A DNA stretch of 64,000 nucleotides from Lysobacter concretionis Ko07 = DSM 16239 (GCF_000768345.1 NZ_AVPS01000008.1:1-64000); one strand, 5' to 3'. Numbered from the stretch's first letter, positions 1-9,016 are shown. The notes: generated by a model not told the origin, from the sequence alone. Translations and numbers: made by a program.

Positions 1-32
1 CACCACGGCGCCCCGGAACGAGGCGCCTGGTG
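1..32. other. Stem-loop at window edge
   Basis: The six bases GGCGCC at 7-12 pair with GGCGCC at 22-27, and CACCA at 1-5 pairs with TGGTG at 28-32, leaving C6 bulged. No T-tract follows on the plus strand. It may be the terminator or repeat of a gene outside the window. No gene is visible in the first 90 bases. Confidence 0.35.
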
Positions 33-90
33 GTACCGGATTGGAAGATCGAACTTTGCTGGTGGCGGGCACAGCGGGCATGAGCGGCGA

Positions 91-486
91 TCAGTTGGCA
101 AGCAGAGCGGCTTGAACCAGCAAAGCGACGACGCAGACCAACCCGCCGGTCCAGCTCAGGCTGCGGAAGGTGGGCTTGTCGGCAAGGTAAAACACGCCGT
201 GCAGGACCCTGCAGACGATGAAGATGATCGACAGCACGGCGATCGTGTGGTGCTCGACGCCTGCGAGTTGGGCCAGCACGACACCGGCGGCAAACGGTGC
301 GAAGGCTTCGAACGCGTTGAGCTGGGCGGCATTGGCGTGGATCGAGCGGGGGTTTTTCTGGCGGGCCAGCCAGCCGCGCGGGTCGCGGTTGTCGAGTTTC
401 TCGCCGCTCGCTTTCGCAATCACTGCCCACGGATAAGGCAGGAGGGCCGCGATGGCTACACACCAGTAGGCGATGGACAAGGTCAT
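91..486 (-). CDS. MAPEG family membrane protein
   Basis: This 131-residue protein has four hydrophobic segments, at about 1-20, 55-75, 80-100 and 110-130. A conserved NPR (about residue 45) and an HANAxxNxFE-like stretch (about 50-62) are typical of MAPEG (membrane-associated eicosanoid/glutathione metabolism) proteins. Bacterial members are small integral inner-membrane proteins, mostly of unknown substrate, and the family includes glutathione-dependent enzymes. I chose the ATG at 486 over the GTG at 495 because GGAG lies 8 bases upstream of it. It is separated from the upstream M28 peptidase gene by a strong hairpin, so it is probably its own transcription unit. The family call is firm; the substrate is unknown. 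Confidence 0.85.
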   Translation of the reverse strand: MTLSIAYWCVAIAALLPYPWAVIAKASGEKLDNRDPRGWLARQKNPRSIHANAAQLNAFEAFAPFAAGVVLAQLAGVEHHTIAVLSIIFIVCRVLHGVFYLADKPTFRSLSWTGGLVCVVALLVQAALLAN

Positions 487-528
487 GGCGCGCACTCCGA
501 TCGTGAGGAGGCGCCAGGGTAGCGGGAA

Positions 529-561
529 ACGACTACGGCACCCATCAGGTGCCGTAGTCGT
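529..561 (-). terminator. Hairpin terminator after M28 peptidase gene
   Basis: A perfect 14-bp inverted repeat (ACGACTACGGCACC at 529-542 and its complement at 548-561) surrounds a 5-base loop. Read on the minus strand the stem is followed by TTTCCC, a short T run. It lies 55 bases beyond the stop of the M28 peptidase gene and before the MAPEG gene, as expected for a terminator. Confidence 0.6.
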
Positions 562-615
562 GGAGCAAGGCCGGATCTCGCCGGTCCCTGCTGATTTCCG
601 GTGGGCTTGCCGATA

Positions 616-2337
616 TTACGGCGTCTTGTCTGCCTTCCCCATCATGTCGTCCCGTGCGGCGCGGAAGGCGTTGCCCGGATACCAGTTCGGCCACTGGTCA
701 CTGCCGGCCAGTTCGCGGCCGACGCCATACAGCGCCTGCAGATCCTGCACCACGCCATCGAGCTTCCACGATGGATCGAACTCGTCCCCCGGCTTGTGGT
801 AACGGTGGTCGCGGTAGTCGATTTCCGCTTTCTGGCCGGCGGCCTGACCGCCTTCGATCAGGTCGTTGCCGCCCTTCGCGTAGAGCGCCGGCACGCCGGC
901 CTTGGCGAAGTTGAAGTGGTCGGAGCGGAAATAGAATCCGCTCTCCGGGGTGGATTCCGGCAGCAGTACGCGACCCTGCTGTTCGGCGATCCCGGCCAGG
1001 AGATCTTCCAGCTCCGAACTGCCCATGCCGACGACTGTCATGTCGCGCGAGCGGCCGATCACCGACATCGCGTCCAGGTTGATCACCGCGACCGTCTTGT
1101 CCAACGGGATGCTGGGATGGGCGACGTAGTACTTGGAACCAAGCAGTCCGGACTCTTCCAGGGTGACCGCGAGGAACAGCACCGAGCGTTCCGGCGCGGG
1201 CTGCTGGGTGGCGAATGCCTGCGCGATGCCGAGGATGCCGGCCACGCCGGTCGCGTTGTCGACGGCACCGTTGTAGATGTTGTCGACGGCCGGGCCATCG
1301 CCGTTCTGGCCTTCGTGGCCGTGGTCGCCCAGATGGTCCCAGTGCGCCATGTACACCACCGCCTCGTCCGGGCGCGTGGTGCCGGGCAGCAGGGCGACGA
1401 CGTTGCGCGAGGACTTCTCGGTGATCGTGCTCTTGAGGTCCAGTGACAGCGAGGCGTTCAGCGGGATCGCCTTGAAGCCCGGCTGGTTGGCGGCCTGGTA
1501 CAGCGTGTCCAGGTTCTGGCCGAGCTCACCAAGTACCTGGCGGGCGACGTCGCCGGTGATCCAGCCCTGCGCGGGCAGGCGCGGCTCCGGATCGTCGGCG
1601 ACGGCGAGGTCGAACTGCGCGCCCGACCAGGAGTTCTTCACCACGTCCCAGCCATAGGACGCGCCGTCGGTGTCGTGGATGATCAGCGCCGCCGCGGCAC
1701 CCTGGCGTGCGGCCTCTTCGAATTTGTAGACCCAGCGGCCGTAATAGGTCATCCGCTTGCCTTCGAACAACTCCGCATCCTGCACATGGAAGCCGGGATC
1801 GTTGATGAACATCACCACGGTCTTGCCCTTGACGTCGACACCGGCGTAATCGTTCCAGCCCAGCTCCGGTGCGTTGACGCCGTAGCCGACGAACACCAGA
1901 TCGCTGTCGGCGATCTTGACCTCGGTCTGGCCGCTGCGGGTGCCGATCACCATGTCGTCGCCGAACTTCAGGTCGCGCGGCTTGCCGTCGACGACCAGAT
2001 GCAGCCGGGTCGATTCGTCGGCGGTCGTTTCCACCATCGGCACGGTCTGGAAGTAGCTGTCGCCGTTGCCCGGCTTCAGGCCGAGGCGCTCGAACTCCGC
2101 CTTCAGGTACTCGACGGTCTTCTCCTCGCCGATGCTGCCGGGCGCGCGGCCGGCGAAGTCATCGGAGGCCAGCGTCTTCACCCGTTCGGCGAAGTCGGCG
2201 GCGTTGATCGGTGCATCCGATGACGTGGCAGCGATGCCGGATGGGGCGGCCGGCGCATCGGCCGGCTTGTTGCAGGCCGCCAGCACCAGTGCGGCGGCGA
2301 CCAGCGAGGTGGCGGGCAGGAGCGGAATGCGGGACAT
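616..2337 (-). CDS. M28 family metallopeptidase, lipoprotein
   Basis: This 573-residue exported zinc peptidase starts at the ATG at 2337, which has GGAGG 6 bases upstream; the longer reading frame upstream lacks this. A signal peptide ends in the lipobox LAAC, so the protein is probably anchored to a membrane facing the periplasm or outside. A PA-type insert occupies the middle (about residues 150-270). The M28 zinc ligands are visible in order: H in HWDHLG, D in GAVDNATG, E in LEESGLLGS, D in NLDAM and H in SDHFNFA. The family contains aminopeptidases and carboxypeptidases; which one this is cannot be read from sequence. It probably degrades peptides in the envelope. Confidence 0.9.
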   Translation of the reverse strand: MSRIPLLPATSLVAAALVLAACNKPADAPAAPSGIAATSSDAPINAADFAERVKTLASDDFAGRAPGSIGEEKTVEYLKAEFERLGLKPGNGDSYFQTVPMVETTADESTRLHLVVDGKPRDLKFGDDMVIGTRSGQTEVKIADSDLVFVGYGVNAPELGWNDYAGVDVKGKTVVMFINDPGFHVQDAELFEGKRMTYYGRWVYKFEEAARQGAAAALIIHDTDGASYGWDVVKNSWSGAQFDLAVADDPEPRLPAQGWITGDVARQVLGELGQNLDTLYQAANQPGFKAIPLNASLSLDLKSTITEKSSRNVVALLPGTTRPDEAVVYMAHWDHLGDHGHEGQNGDGPAVDNIYNGAVDNATGVAGILGIAQAFATQQPAPERSVLFLAVTLEESGLLGSKYYVAHPSIPLDKTVAVINLDAMSVIGRSRDMTVVGMGSSELEDLLAGIAEQQGRVLLPESTPESGFYFRSDHFNFAKAGVPALYAKGGNDLIEGGQAAGQKAEIDYRDHRYHKPGDEFDPSWKLDGVVQDLQALYGVGRELAGSDQWPNWYPGNAFRAARDDMMGKADKTP

Positions 2338-2462
2338 GCGTCCTCCAGGGTCAGCGGGGATTGTCGATACTAGCAGCGGCGCATCGGCAACGACCCGGCT
2401 TCGCACGCCGCTGCACCTGCGGCCGGTCCGCGCGCCGCCACCGCGCGACCGTACCGTTGTCG

Positions 2463-3143
2463 TCAGTCGCCGGCGGGCACCTGGGTGCCGGAATACTTCA
2501 CGGCGGTGGCACCGGTGACAGTCCCGATTCTGGCGCTGTCATGGACATGGAGGGTGACCTTGCGCTCGAACACCAGCGGCCCGTCGACCTGCGCGTTCGG
2601 CCCGATCACCACCCGCGGGTCGTGCTTGCGGATGCTGATCCATTGCGGCTTCGACTTCTGGTAATGGATCCCGCCGTGCACATGCGAATCGGCGCCTACG
2701 GTGAGGTTGCCGGCGACCATGTCGATATTGCCGTGGATCTGCGTCCCAACGACGCCGACCGCGCCGTTGACGGTGCTGACATCGCCGCGGACCACGCCGC
2801 CACGATCGATGAACACCTGGCCGTTGACGGTTTCCACGTCGTCGTTGACCTGCACATTGCGGCCGGCTCGGATGCTGCCGTTGACCGTGGACAGGTCGCC
2901 GACCCGTGAGTCGTCGTCGACCTTGATGCTGCCGTTCACCGTTTCCGCATCGCCGGTGACGGCGCGCGCACCGATCGTGATCGAGCCGTTGACGGTGTCC
3001 AGATTGCCGACATTCCGGTTGTCGGCGTCGACCTGGATTGCCCCGTTGACCTTGCTGATATCGCCTTCGGCAGCGGATGCCGTGGCGGGAACGAGCAGGG
3101 CCAACGCAAGCGGGAGGGCAAGGCTGGTTTGGCGTAGTGTCAT
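2463..3143 (-). CDS. Exported VNG-repeat beta-helix protein
   Basis: This 226-residue protein has a clear signal peptide (MTLRQTSLALPLALALLVPA, cleavage near AxA at 23-25). The mature chain is a chain of rungs: six copies of VNG followed by a hydrophobic pair, then VAG, spaced 18-19 residues apart. This is the pattern of DUF4097/bactofilin-like right-handed parallel beta-helices. After about residue 165 the repeat degenerates into a capping region with alternating hydrophobic residues. The ATG at 3143 has GGAG upstream; extending to 3428 would run into gpmI. It diverges from gpmI and lies upstream of the M28 peptidase gene, same strand, 125 bases apart. The role is unknown; a periplasmic scaffold or binding protein is plausible. 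Confidence 0.75.
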   Translation of the reverse strand: MTLRQTSLALPLALALLVPATASAAEGDISKVNGAIQVDADNRNVGNLDTVNGSITIGARAVTGDAETVNGSIKVDDDSRVGDLSTVNGSIRAGRNVQVNDDVETVNGQVFIDRGGVVRGDVSTVNGAVGVVGTQIHGNIDMVAGNLTVGADSHVHGGIHYQKSKPQWISIRKHDPRVVIGPNAQVDGPLVFERKVTLHVHDSARIGTVTGATAVKYSGTQVPAGD

Positions 3144-3325
3144 GGTGGGGCTCCGGTAATGAGGGGGCGAAGCATCTGGGATGCGGCGCAGGCACGGGAG
3201 GTTGAAGCCGCAGGCCCGAACCCGGCCGGCTGCGGTTGCGATCCGCGCCGGGTGGCCTCCCGATACGAGCTTGATACGCCCCTTCGCTACAATCCACCCC
3301 TGTCCAAAGTCATCGGGTCCATACC

Positions 3326-4879
3326 GTGCCAGTTTCCCCGCCGTCCGCCATCCGCCCCGTCGTGCTGTTGATCCTCGATGGCTGGGGACACCGCGAGGAA
3401 ACCGCCGACAACGCGATCGCGCAAGCACGTTTGCCGAACTGGGATGCGTTGCTGGCGTCCTCGCCGCACACGCTGATCCACACCGAGGGTCGTCATGTGG
3501 GCCTGCCCGACGGACAGATGGGCAACTCCGAGGTCGGCCACATGAACCTCGGTGCCGGGCGCATCGTCTACCAGGACCTGACCCGGATCGACGCCGCGGT
3601 CGAGGACGGCAGTTTTTTCACCAACCCCGAACTGCGCGCCGCCTGCGCCGCGGTCAAGGCCAACGGCGGCACCCTGCATCTGCTCGGACTGATGTCGCCG
3701 GGCGGCGTGCACAGCCACGAAGCCCACATCGCCGCAATGCTGGAGCTGGCACGTCGCGAAGGGGTGGCGAAGGTCGCCGTGCACGCATTCCTGGATGGAC
3801 GGGACGTGCCGCCACGTTCGGCGCGGCCGAGCCTGCAGAAGTTGCAGCAGGCCTGCGCACAGGCCGGCAACGCGCACATCGCCAGCGTCTGCGGGCGCTA
3901 TTACGCCATGGATCGCGACCAGCGCTGGGATCGCCTGCGCAAGGCCTGGGACGCGATCGTCGAAGGCCGGGCCGATCATCGTGCCGCCGATGCCTTGACC
4001 GCACTGGATGAGGCCTATGCGCGCGGCGAGAACGACGAGTTCGTCGATCCGACCGTGATCGGCGAGTCGTTGCCCATGGCCGATGGCGATGCGGTGGTGT
4101 TCATGAATTTCCGCGCCGATCGCGCCCGTCAACTGGCGGCGGCGTTCGTGTCGCCGGCGTTCACCGGGTTCCAGGCGCGGCGGCCGGCGTTGTCGCGCTT
4201 CGTGTGCCTGACCGAGTACGACGCCCGCTTGCCGGCCCAGGTCGCGTTCGCCCCGGATGACCTGCGCAACACGCTGGGCGAGGTGTTGTCGGACAACGGC
4301 ATGCGCCAGCTGCGCATCGCCGAGACCGAGAAATACGCGCACGTGACGTTCTTCTTCAGCGGCGGCCGCGAGGACGCCTATGCCGGCGAGACGCGCATCC
4401 TGGTGCCCAGTCCGAACGTCGCCACCTACGACCTGCAGCCGGAAATGAGCTGCCCGGAGGTCACCGAAAAGCTCACCGCCGCGATCCGCTCGGGCGACAT
4501 CGACGTCGCCATCTGCAACATCGCCAACCCCGACATGGTCGGCCACAGCGGCAATCTGGCAGCGGCGGTGAAGGCGGTCGAGGCGGTCGATATCGCGATC
4601 GGCGCGATCGTCGCGGCGGTGCGCGACACCGGCGGCGCGATCCTGGTGACGGCCGACCACGGCAACGTGGAAATGATGCGCGACCCCGTCACCGGGCAAC
4701 CGCATACCTCGCACACCGTCGGCCCGGTGCCGCTGGTGTATGTCGGTCCGCGCTCCGCGGATCTGCGGGCGGGCGGCTCGCTGCGGGACGTCGCCCCGAC
4801 CCTGCTCGATCTGCTCGGTCTGCCCAAGCCGGCGGAGATGACCGGCCACAGCCTGCTGCTGGACGGACGCCTCGACTGA
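3326..4879 (+). CDS. gpmI: 2,3-bisphosphoglycerate-independent phosphoglycerate mutase
   Basis: It interconverts 3- and 2-phosphoglycerate in glycolysis and gluconeogenesis, using two Mn ions in the cytoplasm. The 517-residue length is usual. The first metal-site motif LLILDGWG (about residue 15), the nucleophile serine in GNSEVGHMNLG (about 66) and the distal VTADHGNVEMM metal motif (about 442) are present. The start is GTG at 3326. A good -10-like TACAAT lies at 3288-3293 without a clear -35. The stop overlaps the envC start by one base (TGATG), so the two are translationally coupled. gpmI-envC-ctp is a conserved proteobacterial order. Confidence 0.97.
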   Translation: MPVSPPSAIRPVVLLILDGWGHREETADNAIAQARLPNWDALLASSPHTLIHTEGRHVGLPDGQMGNSEVGHMNLGAGRIVYQDLTRIDAAVEDGSFFTNPELRAACAAVKANGGTLHLLGLMSPGGVHSHEAHIAAMLELARREGVAKVAVHAFLDGRDVPPRSARPSLQKLQQACAQAGNAHIASVCGRYYAMDRDQRWDRLRKAWDAIVEGRADHRAADALTALDEAYARGENDEFVDPTVIGESLPMADGDAVVFMNFRADRARQLAAAFVSPAFTGFQARRPALSRFVCLTEYDARLPAQVAFAPDDLRNTLGEVLSDNGMRQLRIAETEKYAHVTFFFSGGREDAYAGETRILVPSPNVATYDLQPEMSCPEVTEKLTAAIRSGDIDVAICNIANPDMVGHSGNLAAAVKAVEAVDIAIGAIVAAVRDTGGAILVTADHGNVEMMRDPVTGQPHTSHTVGPVPLVYVGPRSADLRAGGSLRDVAPTLLDLLGLPKPAEMTGHSLLLDGRLD

Positions 4880-6150
4880 TGCCCCGCTCGCGCGCAGGCG
4901 TCGGCAGTGGGTCCGCGAGGGTCGTGCGGGTTGCCGTCGTGCTGACGGCCGCCTGGCTGGTGGCGACGCCGGTGCACGCGCAGAACAGCCGCGATACCGA
5001 GCGCAGGCTGCAGACGATCAAGAAGGAGCTCAAATCGGTCGCCGGGGAGCGCCGGGAGATCGAGACCCGGCGCGGTGCGGCGACCCGGCAATTGCGTCAG
5101 GCCGATGAGCGGGTCGCCGGATCCAGCCGCCAGTTGCGTGACGCAGAGCGCGAACTGGCGGCCAGCCAGACGCAGCTGGAGCAGGTACAGCAGCGTCGGG
5201 ACGGCTTGCAGAAGAACCTCGGCAATCGCCGTGACGAGCTCGCCCGCCTGCTGCGTGCCGCCTACACCCAAGGCGAGGCCGCGCCATTGAAGCTGATGCT
5301 GGCGCAGGACCGCGTCGCCGATGCGAACCGCCTGCTGACCTACCACCGTTACCTGCAGGCCGACCGCGCCGGGCGCATCGCGTCCTTGTCCGCCGAACTG
5401 GCCGAGGTGGATGCGCTGGAGCAGGAGATCGTCGCCCGCCGCACCGAACTCGACGCGGCCCGCGCGCGCCAGCAGGCCCGGCTGGTGCAGCTGGAGAAAG
5501 ACCGGAAAGCGCGCCAGCAACTGGTCGCCGAACTCGACCAGCGCTACCAGGACCGGCAGCAACGCGAACAGGCCCTGGGCCGCGATGCCCAGGGGCTGGA
5601 ACAGGTGCTGAAGAAACTGCGCGCCGCGGCGGCCCGTGCGGCCGCCGAGCGCCGTGCGGCGGCCGCCAAGGCCGAGCGCGAAGCCCGGGCCGCACAAGAG
5701 GCGGCCAAGCGCGCCGGGCAACCGCCACCGCGTGCCCCGAGTGCTCCCGCGTCGATCGCCGGCGGCCCCGCGGTCGGCGGCGCCGGCTGGCCCCTGGCCG
5801 GCAGCCTGATAGCCGGTTACGGCGCCAAGCTCCCCGACGGTCGGGCCAGCCACGGGCTGCTGATCGGGGCGGCGGCCGGCACCCCGGTCCGCGCCGTCGC
5901 CGACGGCAGCGTGGTCTACGCCGAGTGGATGAGTGGCTTCGGCCTGATCCTGATCGTCGATCACGGCAACGGCTACATGAGCCTTTACGCGCACAACGAT
6001 TCGGTCCTGCACGATGCCGGCGACACCGTCCGGCGTGGCGATCCGGTCGCCACCGTCGGCACGTCCGGCGGTCACGGCCGGCCGGCGCTGTATTTCGAAC
6101 TGCGCCGCAATGGCGATCCGGTCAATCCGGATGTCTGGCTCAAGCGTTGA
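4879..6150 (+). CDS. envC: Murein hydrolase activator EnvC, LytM-type
   Basis: This 423-residue periplasmic protein has a signal peptide ending near VHAQ, a long charged coiled coil (about residues 35-270, rich in Q, R and E), an alanine/proline linker and a C-terminal LytM (M23) domain (about 300-423). In E. coli EnvC recruits to the divisome through FtsX and activates amidases AmiA/AmiB at the septum. The LytM zinc site is degenerate: HxxxD reads HGLLIG, and the usual HxH strand reads YFELR without its first His. This fits an activator rather than a peptidase. It overlaps gpmI by one base and is followed by ctp. Confidence 0.93.
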   Translation: MPRSRAGVGSGSARVVRVAVVLTAAWLVATPVHAQNSRDTERRLQTIKKELKSVAGERREIETRRGAATRQLRQADERVAGSSRQLRDAERELAASQTQLEQVQQRRDGLQKNLGNRRDELARLLRAAYTQGEAAPLKLMLAQDRVADANRLLTYHRYLQADRAGRIASLSAELAEVDALEQEIVARRTELDAARARQQARLVQLEKDRKARQQLVAELDQRYQDRQQREQALGRDAQGLEQVLKKLRAAAARAAAERRAAAAKAEREARAAQEAAKRAGQPPPRAPSAPASIAGGPAVGGAGWPLAGSLIAGYGAKLPDGRASHGLLIGAAAGTPVRAVADGSVVYAEWMSGFGLILIVDHGNGYMSLYAHNDSVLHDAGDTVRRGDPVATVGTSGGHGRPALYFELRRNGDPVNPDVWLKR

Positions 6151-6278
6151 TGCCCGCGGCTTCACCCGCGATTCGGTGGTCGCGGCTTACCGTGGCGGGC
6201 GTCTTTGCCTGCGCGGCCCATGCGCGCGACATAATCGACGTCGCCTGTCCTGACGCCACCCGTCTTCGGAGTTCGCCC

Positions 6279-7763
6279 ATGTCCCTGCGTCGCCTGAGCC
6301 CGCTCGCCCTCGCCATTGCGCTGGCATTTTGCCTCCCGATGGCGGTTGCGCAGGAGCGCCAGCCTGCCGCGCCGGTTCCTGCCCTGCCAGCCCCGGAGGC
6401 CGCACCGCAAAACACCGGCGAACATCCGTCCGCGTCACCGGTCCAGGGCCATCCCGTGCAGGAGGGTGAGCAGGCCACCCCCGCGGCCAATGAGGAGCCG
6501 CCGGCCGGTCAGGACGAGCCCCGCGGTGGACAGCCCAGGACGGACGAGTCGAGCGCCGACAGCCCCGGCAGCAGCGATTCGAATATCCCGCTGGATGAAA
6601 TCCGCCGCTACGTGGCGGTCTACAAGGCGATCAAGGCCGCTTATGTCGAACCGGTCGGTGACCACAAGCTGATGCAGTCGGCGATCCGCGGCCTGCTGCT
6701 CGATCTGGATCCCCACAGCGCCTACCTGGAAGGCGATGCGGCGGTGAACTTCGACGAGCAATCGCGTGGCAACTACGAAGGCATCGGGGTGGAGATCCTG
6801 CGCCAGGCGGACGGCACCCTGCGCGTGATCGCGCCGATCGACGACACGCCGGCCGCGCGGGCGGGGATCAAGGCCGGCGACGTGATCGTCGCCGTGGACG
6901 GCGTGCCATTGACACCATCGGACGACGACAACTCCGCCTCGTTGCGCGGCAAGGCCGGCACCAAGCTCGAGCTGACGGTCCTGCGCGAAGGCGAGGCGGA
7001 GCCGCTGAAGCTGATCGTGGAGCGGCAGACGATCCGCATTGCCAGCGTGCGCGGCCGGATGCTCGAGCCGGGTTACGGCTACATCCGCATCAGCGCTTTC
7101 CAGGCCGACACCGCGGCGGATTTCGAGCGCCAGCTGGAGGCGCTCAACCAGCAGGCCGGCGGCCGTCTGCGCGGACTGGTCATGGACCTGCGCAGCAACC
7201 CCGGCGGCCTGCTGACCGCGGCGGTGCAGATCGCCGATGCGTTGCTGGACAGCGGCACCATCGTCAGCACCCGCGGTCGCATCCCGATCAGCGACGCGAT
7301 GTTCAGCGCCACCCCGGGCGACCGCCTGCAGGGTGCGCCGGTGGTGGTGCTGGTGGATGCCGGATCGGCGAGCGCATCGGAAGTGCTCGCCGGCGCCCTG
7401 AGCGACAACGGCCGCGCAGTTGTGGTCGGCAGCCGCACCTTCGGCAAGGGTTCGGTGCAGACCGTGCTGCCGCTGGACAACGGCGACTCGGTCAAGCTCA
7501 CCACCGCGCGCTACTACACGCCCAGTGGCAAGTCGATCCAGGCCCTGGGTGTGGTTCCGGCGGTGCTCCTGCATGCCGACCAGTCCGCCGGTCACGGTGG
7601 TCGGATGGGCTATACCGAGGCCAGCCTTCCCGGCCATCTGGATGGCGAGGGTGACCAGCGTTCCGGCGAACAGGCCGGCGAAGTGCTGGAGGGCGACTCC
7701 TACATCACCGCCGCGCTGGGGGAGCTGAAGAAACTGGCGACGAAGCCGAAGCCGAAACGCTGA
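6279..7763 (+). CDS. ctpA: S41 family carboxyl-terminal processing peptidase
   Basis: This 494-residue periplasmic serine protease has a signal peptide (cleavage near VAQ), a proline/alanine-rich linker (about 25-105), a PDZ domain (about 165-245, GIGVEIL and AGIKAGD motifs) and an S41 catalytic domain. The nucleophile serine lies in DAGSASASEVLAG and the general-base lysine in FGKGSVQT. Family members trim C termini of envelope proteins, including murein hydrolases, which suits its place behind envC. The ATG at 6279 follows CGGAG and opens directly into the signal peptide. An in-frame ATG at 6150 overlapping the envC stop would add 43 residues with a second hydrophobic stretch; I consider it less likely. 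Confidence 0.93.
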   Translation: MSLRRLSPLALAIALAFCLPMAVAQERQPAAPVPALPAPEAAPQNTGEHPSASPVQGHPVQEGEQATPAANEEPPAGQDEPRGGQPRTDESSADSPGSSDSNIPLDEIRRYVAVYKAIKAAYVEPVGDHKLMQSAIRGLLLDLDPHSAYLEGDAAVNFDEQSRGNYEGIGVEILRQADGTLRVIAPIDDTPAARAGIKAGDVIVAVDGVPLTPSDDDNSASLRGKAGTKLELTVLREGEAEPLKLIVERQTIRIASVRGRMLEPGYGYIRISAFQADTAADFERQLEALNQQAGGRLRGLVMDLRSNPGGLLTAAVQIADALLDSGTIVSTRGRIPISDAMFSATPGDRLQGAPVVVLVDAGSASASEVLAGALSDNGRAVVVGSRTFGKGSVQTVLPLDNGDSVKLTTARYYTPSGKSIQALGVVPAVLLHADQSAGHGGRMGYTEASLPGHLDGEGDQRSGEQAGEVLEGDSYITAALGELKKLATKPKPKR

Positions 7764-7769
7764 TCCCGA

Positions 7770-7796
7770 CGCGGTCCCGGGCGACCGCGGCTTTCT
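7770..7796 (+). terminator. Terminator-like hairpin after ctpA
   Basis: CGCGGTC at 7770-7776 pairs with GACCGCG at 7783-7789 around a 6-base loop, followed by GCTTTCT. It sits 7 bases after the ctpA stop, between convergent genes. The T-tract is short, so efficiency is uncertain. Confidence 0.5.
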
Positions 7797-7869
7797 GCGA
7801 CGGACTCATCCGGCAGAAGAGCACCGGTTTGCGGCTTCGGAAGGCTCGTTGCGCGGTCTTTCCCCGCAA

Positions 7870-8190
7870 TCAGCGCGGCTTGCCCGGCAGCGGGAACGGG
7901 GTAACGACCTTCTCCCCGGTGGTCGCGTCGCGGATCGCCGAGGCGCCTTTGCGTTCGACTTCCTCGATGCGCACGATGCTCTGCATCGGCAGGTGCAACA
8001 CTTTGGTGCCGCCGAATTCATCGCGCAGGCGCTCCTCGGTCGGATCGACCACCAGCCCTTCGTGGACGTCGAACACCAGCTCGGCGACTTCGGTGAATCC
8101 CCACAGCGCGCTTGAACCGACCCGCCGGGCATACAGCTCGTACACCTTGCCGGCGTTGAAAAACGTGATCTTGTAAAGCGTCTTGGCCAT
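7870..8190 (-). CDS. DUF1820 family protein
   Basis: This 106-residue soluble protein contains the family core: N-terminal YKITFFNxGKVYELYAR (about residues 5-21), then a WGFTEVAELVF segment and a conserved C-terminal basic/hydrophobic strand pair. No signal peptide or membrane segment is present. The start is ATG at 8190; longer reading upstream merges into the neighbouring rhomboid frame. The function of the family is not known to me. Members are widespread in gamma- and betaproteobacteria. It is convergent with ctpA and co-directional with the rhomboid gene 50 bases upstream. Confidence 0.85.
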   Translation of the reverse strand: MAKTLYKITFFNAGKVYELYARRVGSSALWGFTEVAELVFDVHEGLVVDPTEERLRDEFGGTKVLHLPMQSIVRIEEVERKGASAIRDATTGEKVVTPFPLPGKPR

Positions 8191-8240
8191 GCGCGGATTG
8201 TACGGTGCGGGTGTGCGGATCGTTGCCGTCCGAGGTGCGG

Positions 8241-8933
8241 TCAGTACCCGCGCCGGCGGCGCAGGCGGCGGGCGATCCCGGCGCGCGTGAGCAACGCGAA
8301 CACGCCGCCAAACGCGAAACCGGCCAGGTGGGCCGACCACGCCACCGCACCGAAGGCCGGGCCGATATAGGTGAACACCACCTGCAGCAGCGCCCACACC
8401 CCGATCAGCAGCGGCGCAGGTACTTTCACGAACTGCAGGAACAATCCCAGCGGCACCACCACCCCGAGCCGGGCCCCGGGAAACAGCGCCAGATAGGCGC
8501 CGATCAATGCCGACACCGCGCCGCTGGCGCCGATGATCAGGCGGTCCGGGGTGGAGATCGCCAGCACCGCGGCGAGGTTGGCCACCGCCCCGCCGAGCAG
8601 GAACAGCAGCACGAACCGCCACGGCCCCATGGCGCGCTCGGCCGGCAGGCCGAAGATCAGCAGGAACACCAGGTTGCCCAGCAGATGGGCCCAGTCGGCA
8701 TGCAGGAACAACGCGCTGACCAGCCGCACCAGGTTGCCGTCCGACAGCGACTGCTGCCAGGCCACCGGCGTGGTCAGGCCGCCCGACAGCGCGCCCCATT
8801 CCAGCAGCAGATGGCGCTGCGAGGCCTCGGGCGCCAGCGCCAGCCACGTGAAGCAGATCCACAATGCTGCGAACAGCAGCGGCGTCGCCCAGCGCAGCGG
8901 TGCCTTCTGGCGGGATGGAATCGCAATGAACAC
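8241..8933 (-). CDS. Rhomboid family intramembrane serine protease
   Basis: This 230-residue inner-membrane protein has six predicted transmembrane helices. The catalytic serine is in GASGAVSAL (about residue 140) and the catalytic histidine in WSAHLAGF (about 205). The HxxWxHLLGN segment (about 88-97) is typical of loop 1 to TM2 in rhomboids. It cleaves membrane-protein substrates within or near the bilayer; the substrate here is unknown. The start is GTG at 8933 with a weak ribosome site; no better start precedes the first helix. The C terminus is strongly basic (RRLRRRRG), consistent with a cytoplasmic tail. It diverges from the fadL-like gene. Confidence 0.9.
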   Translation of the reverse strand: MFIAIPSRQKAPLRWATPLLFAALWICFTWLALAPEASQRHLLLEWGALSGGLTTPVAWQQSLSDGNLVRLVSALFLHADWAHLLGNLVFLLIFGLPAERAMGPWRFVLLFLLGGAVANLAAVLAISTPDRLIIGASGAVSALIGAYLALFPGARLGVVVPLGLFLQFVKVPAPLLIGVWALLQVVFTYIGPAFGAVAWSAHLAGFAFGGVFALLTRAGIARRLRRRRGY

Positions 8934-8998
8934 GTTGCAGGAACCCAGGAGAGGCCGAAGCGGCCTGATGAAACGGGTGGAAAGGGCGACGCGACGAG

Positions 8999-9016
8999 CG
9001 CTGAACCGGTTCAGCG
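8999..9016. promoter_or_regulatory. 18-bp perfect palindrome, candidate operator
   Basis: CGCTGAACCGGTTCAGCG is a perfect palindrome in the divergent region between the rhomboid gene and the FadL-type gene. It lies just upstream of a possible promoter for the latter (TTAGCG at 9031-9036, 18-base spacer, TATAGT at 9055-9060). A dimeric repressor site is a reasonable guess. The regulator is unknown. Confidence 0.35.

Noticed and set aside
1-90. Edge hairpin considered as part of a tRNA
   Set aside because: There is no acceptor/anticodon/T-arm arrangement; only one stem is formed.
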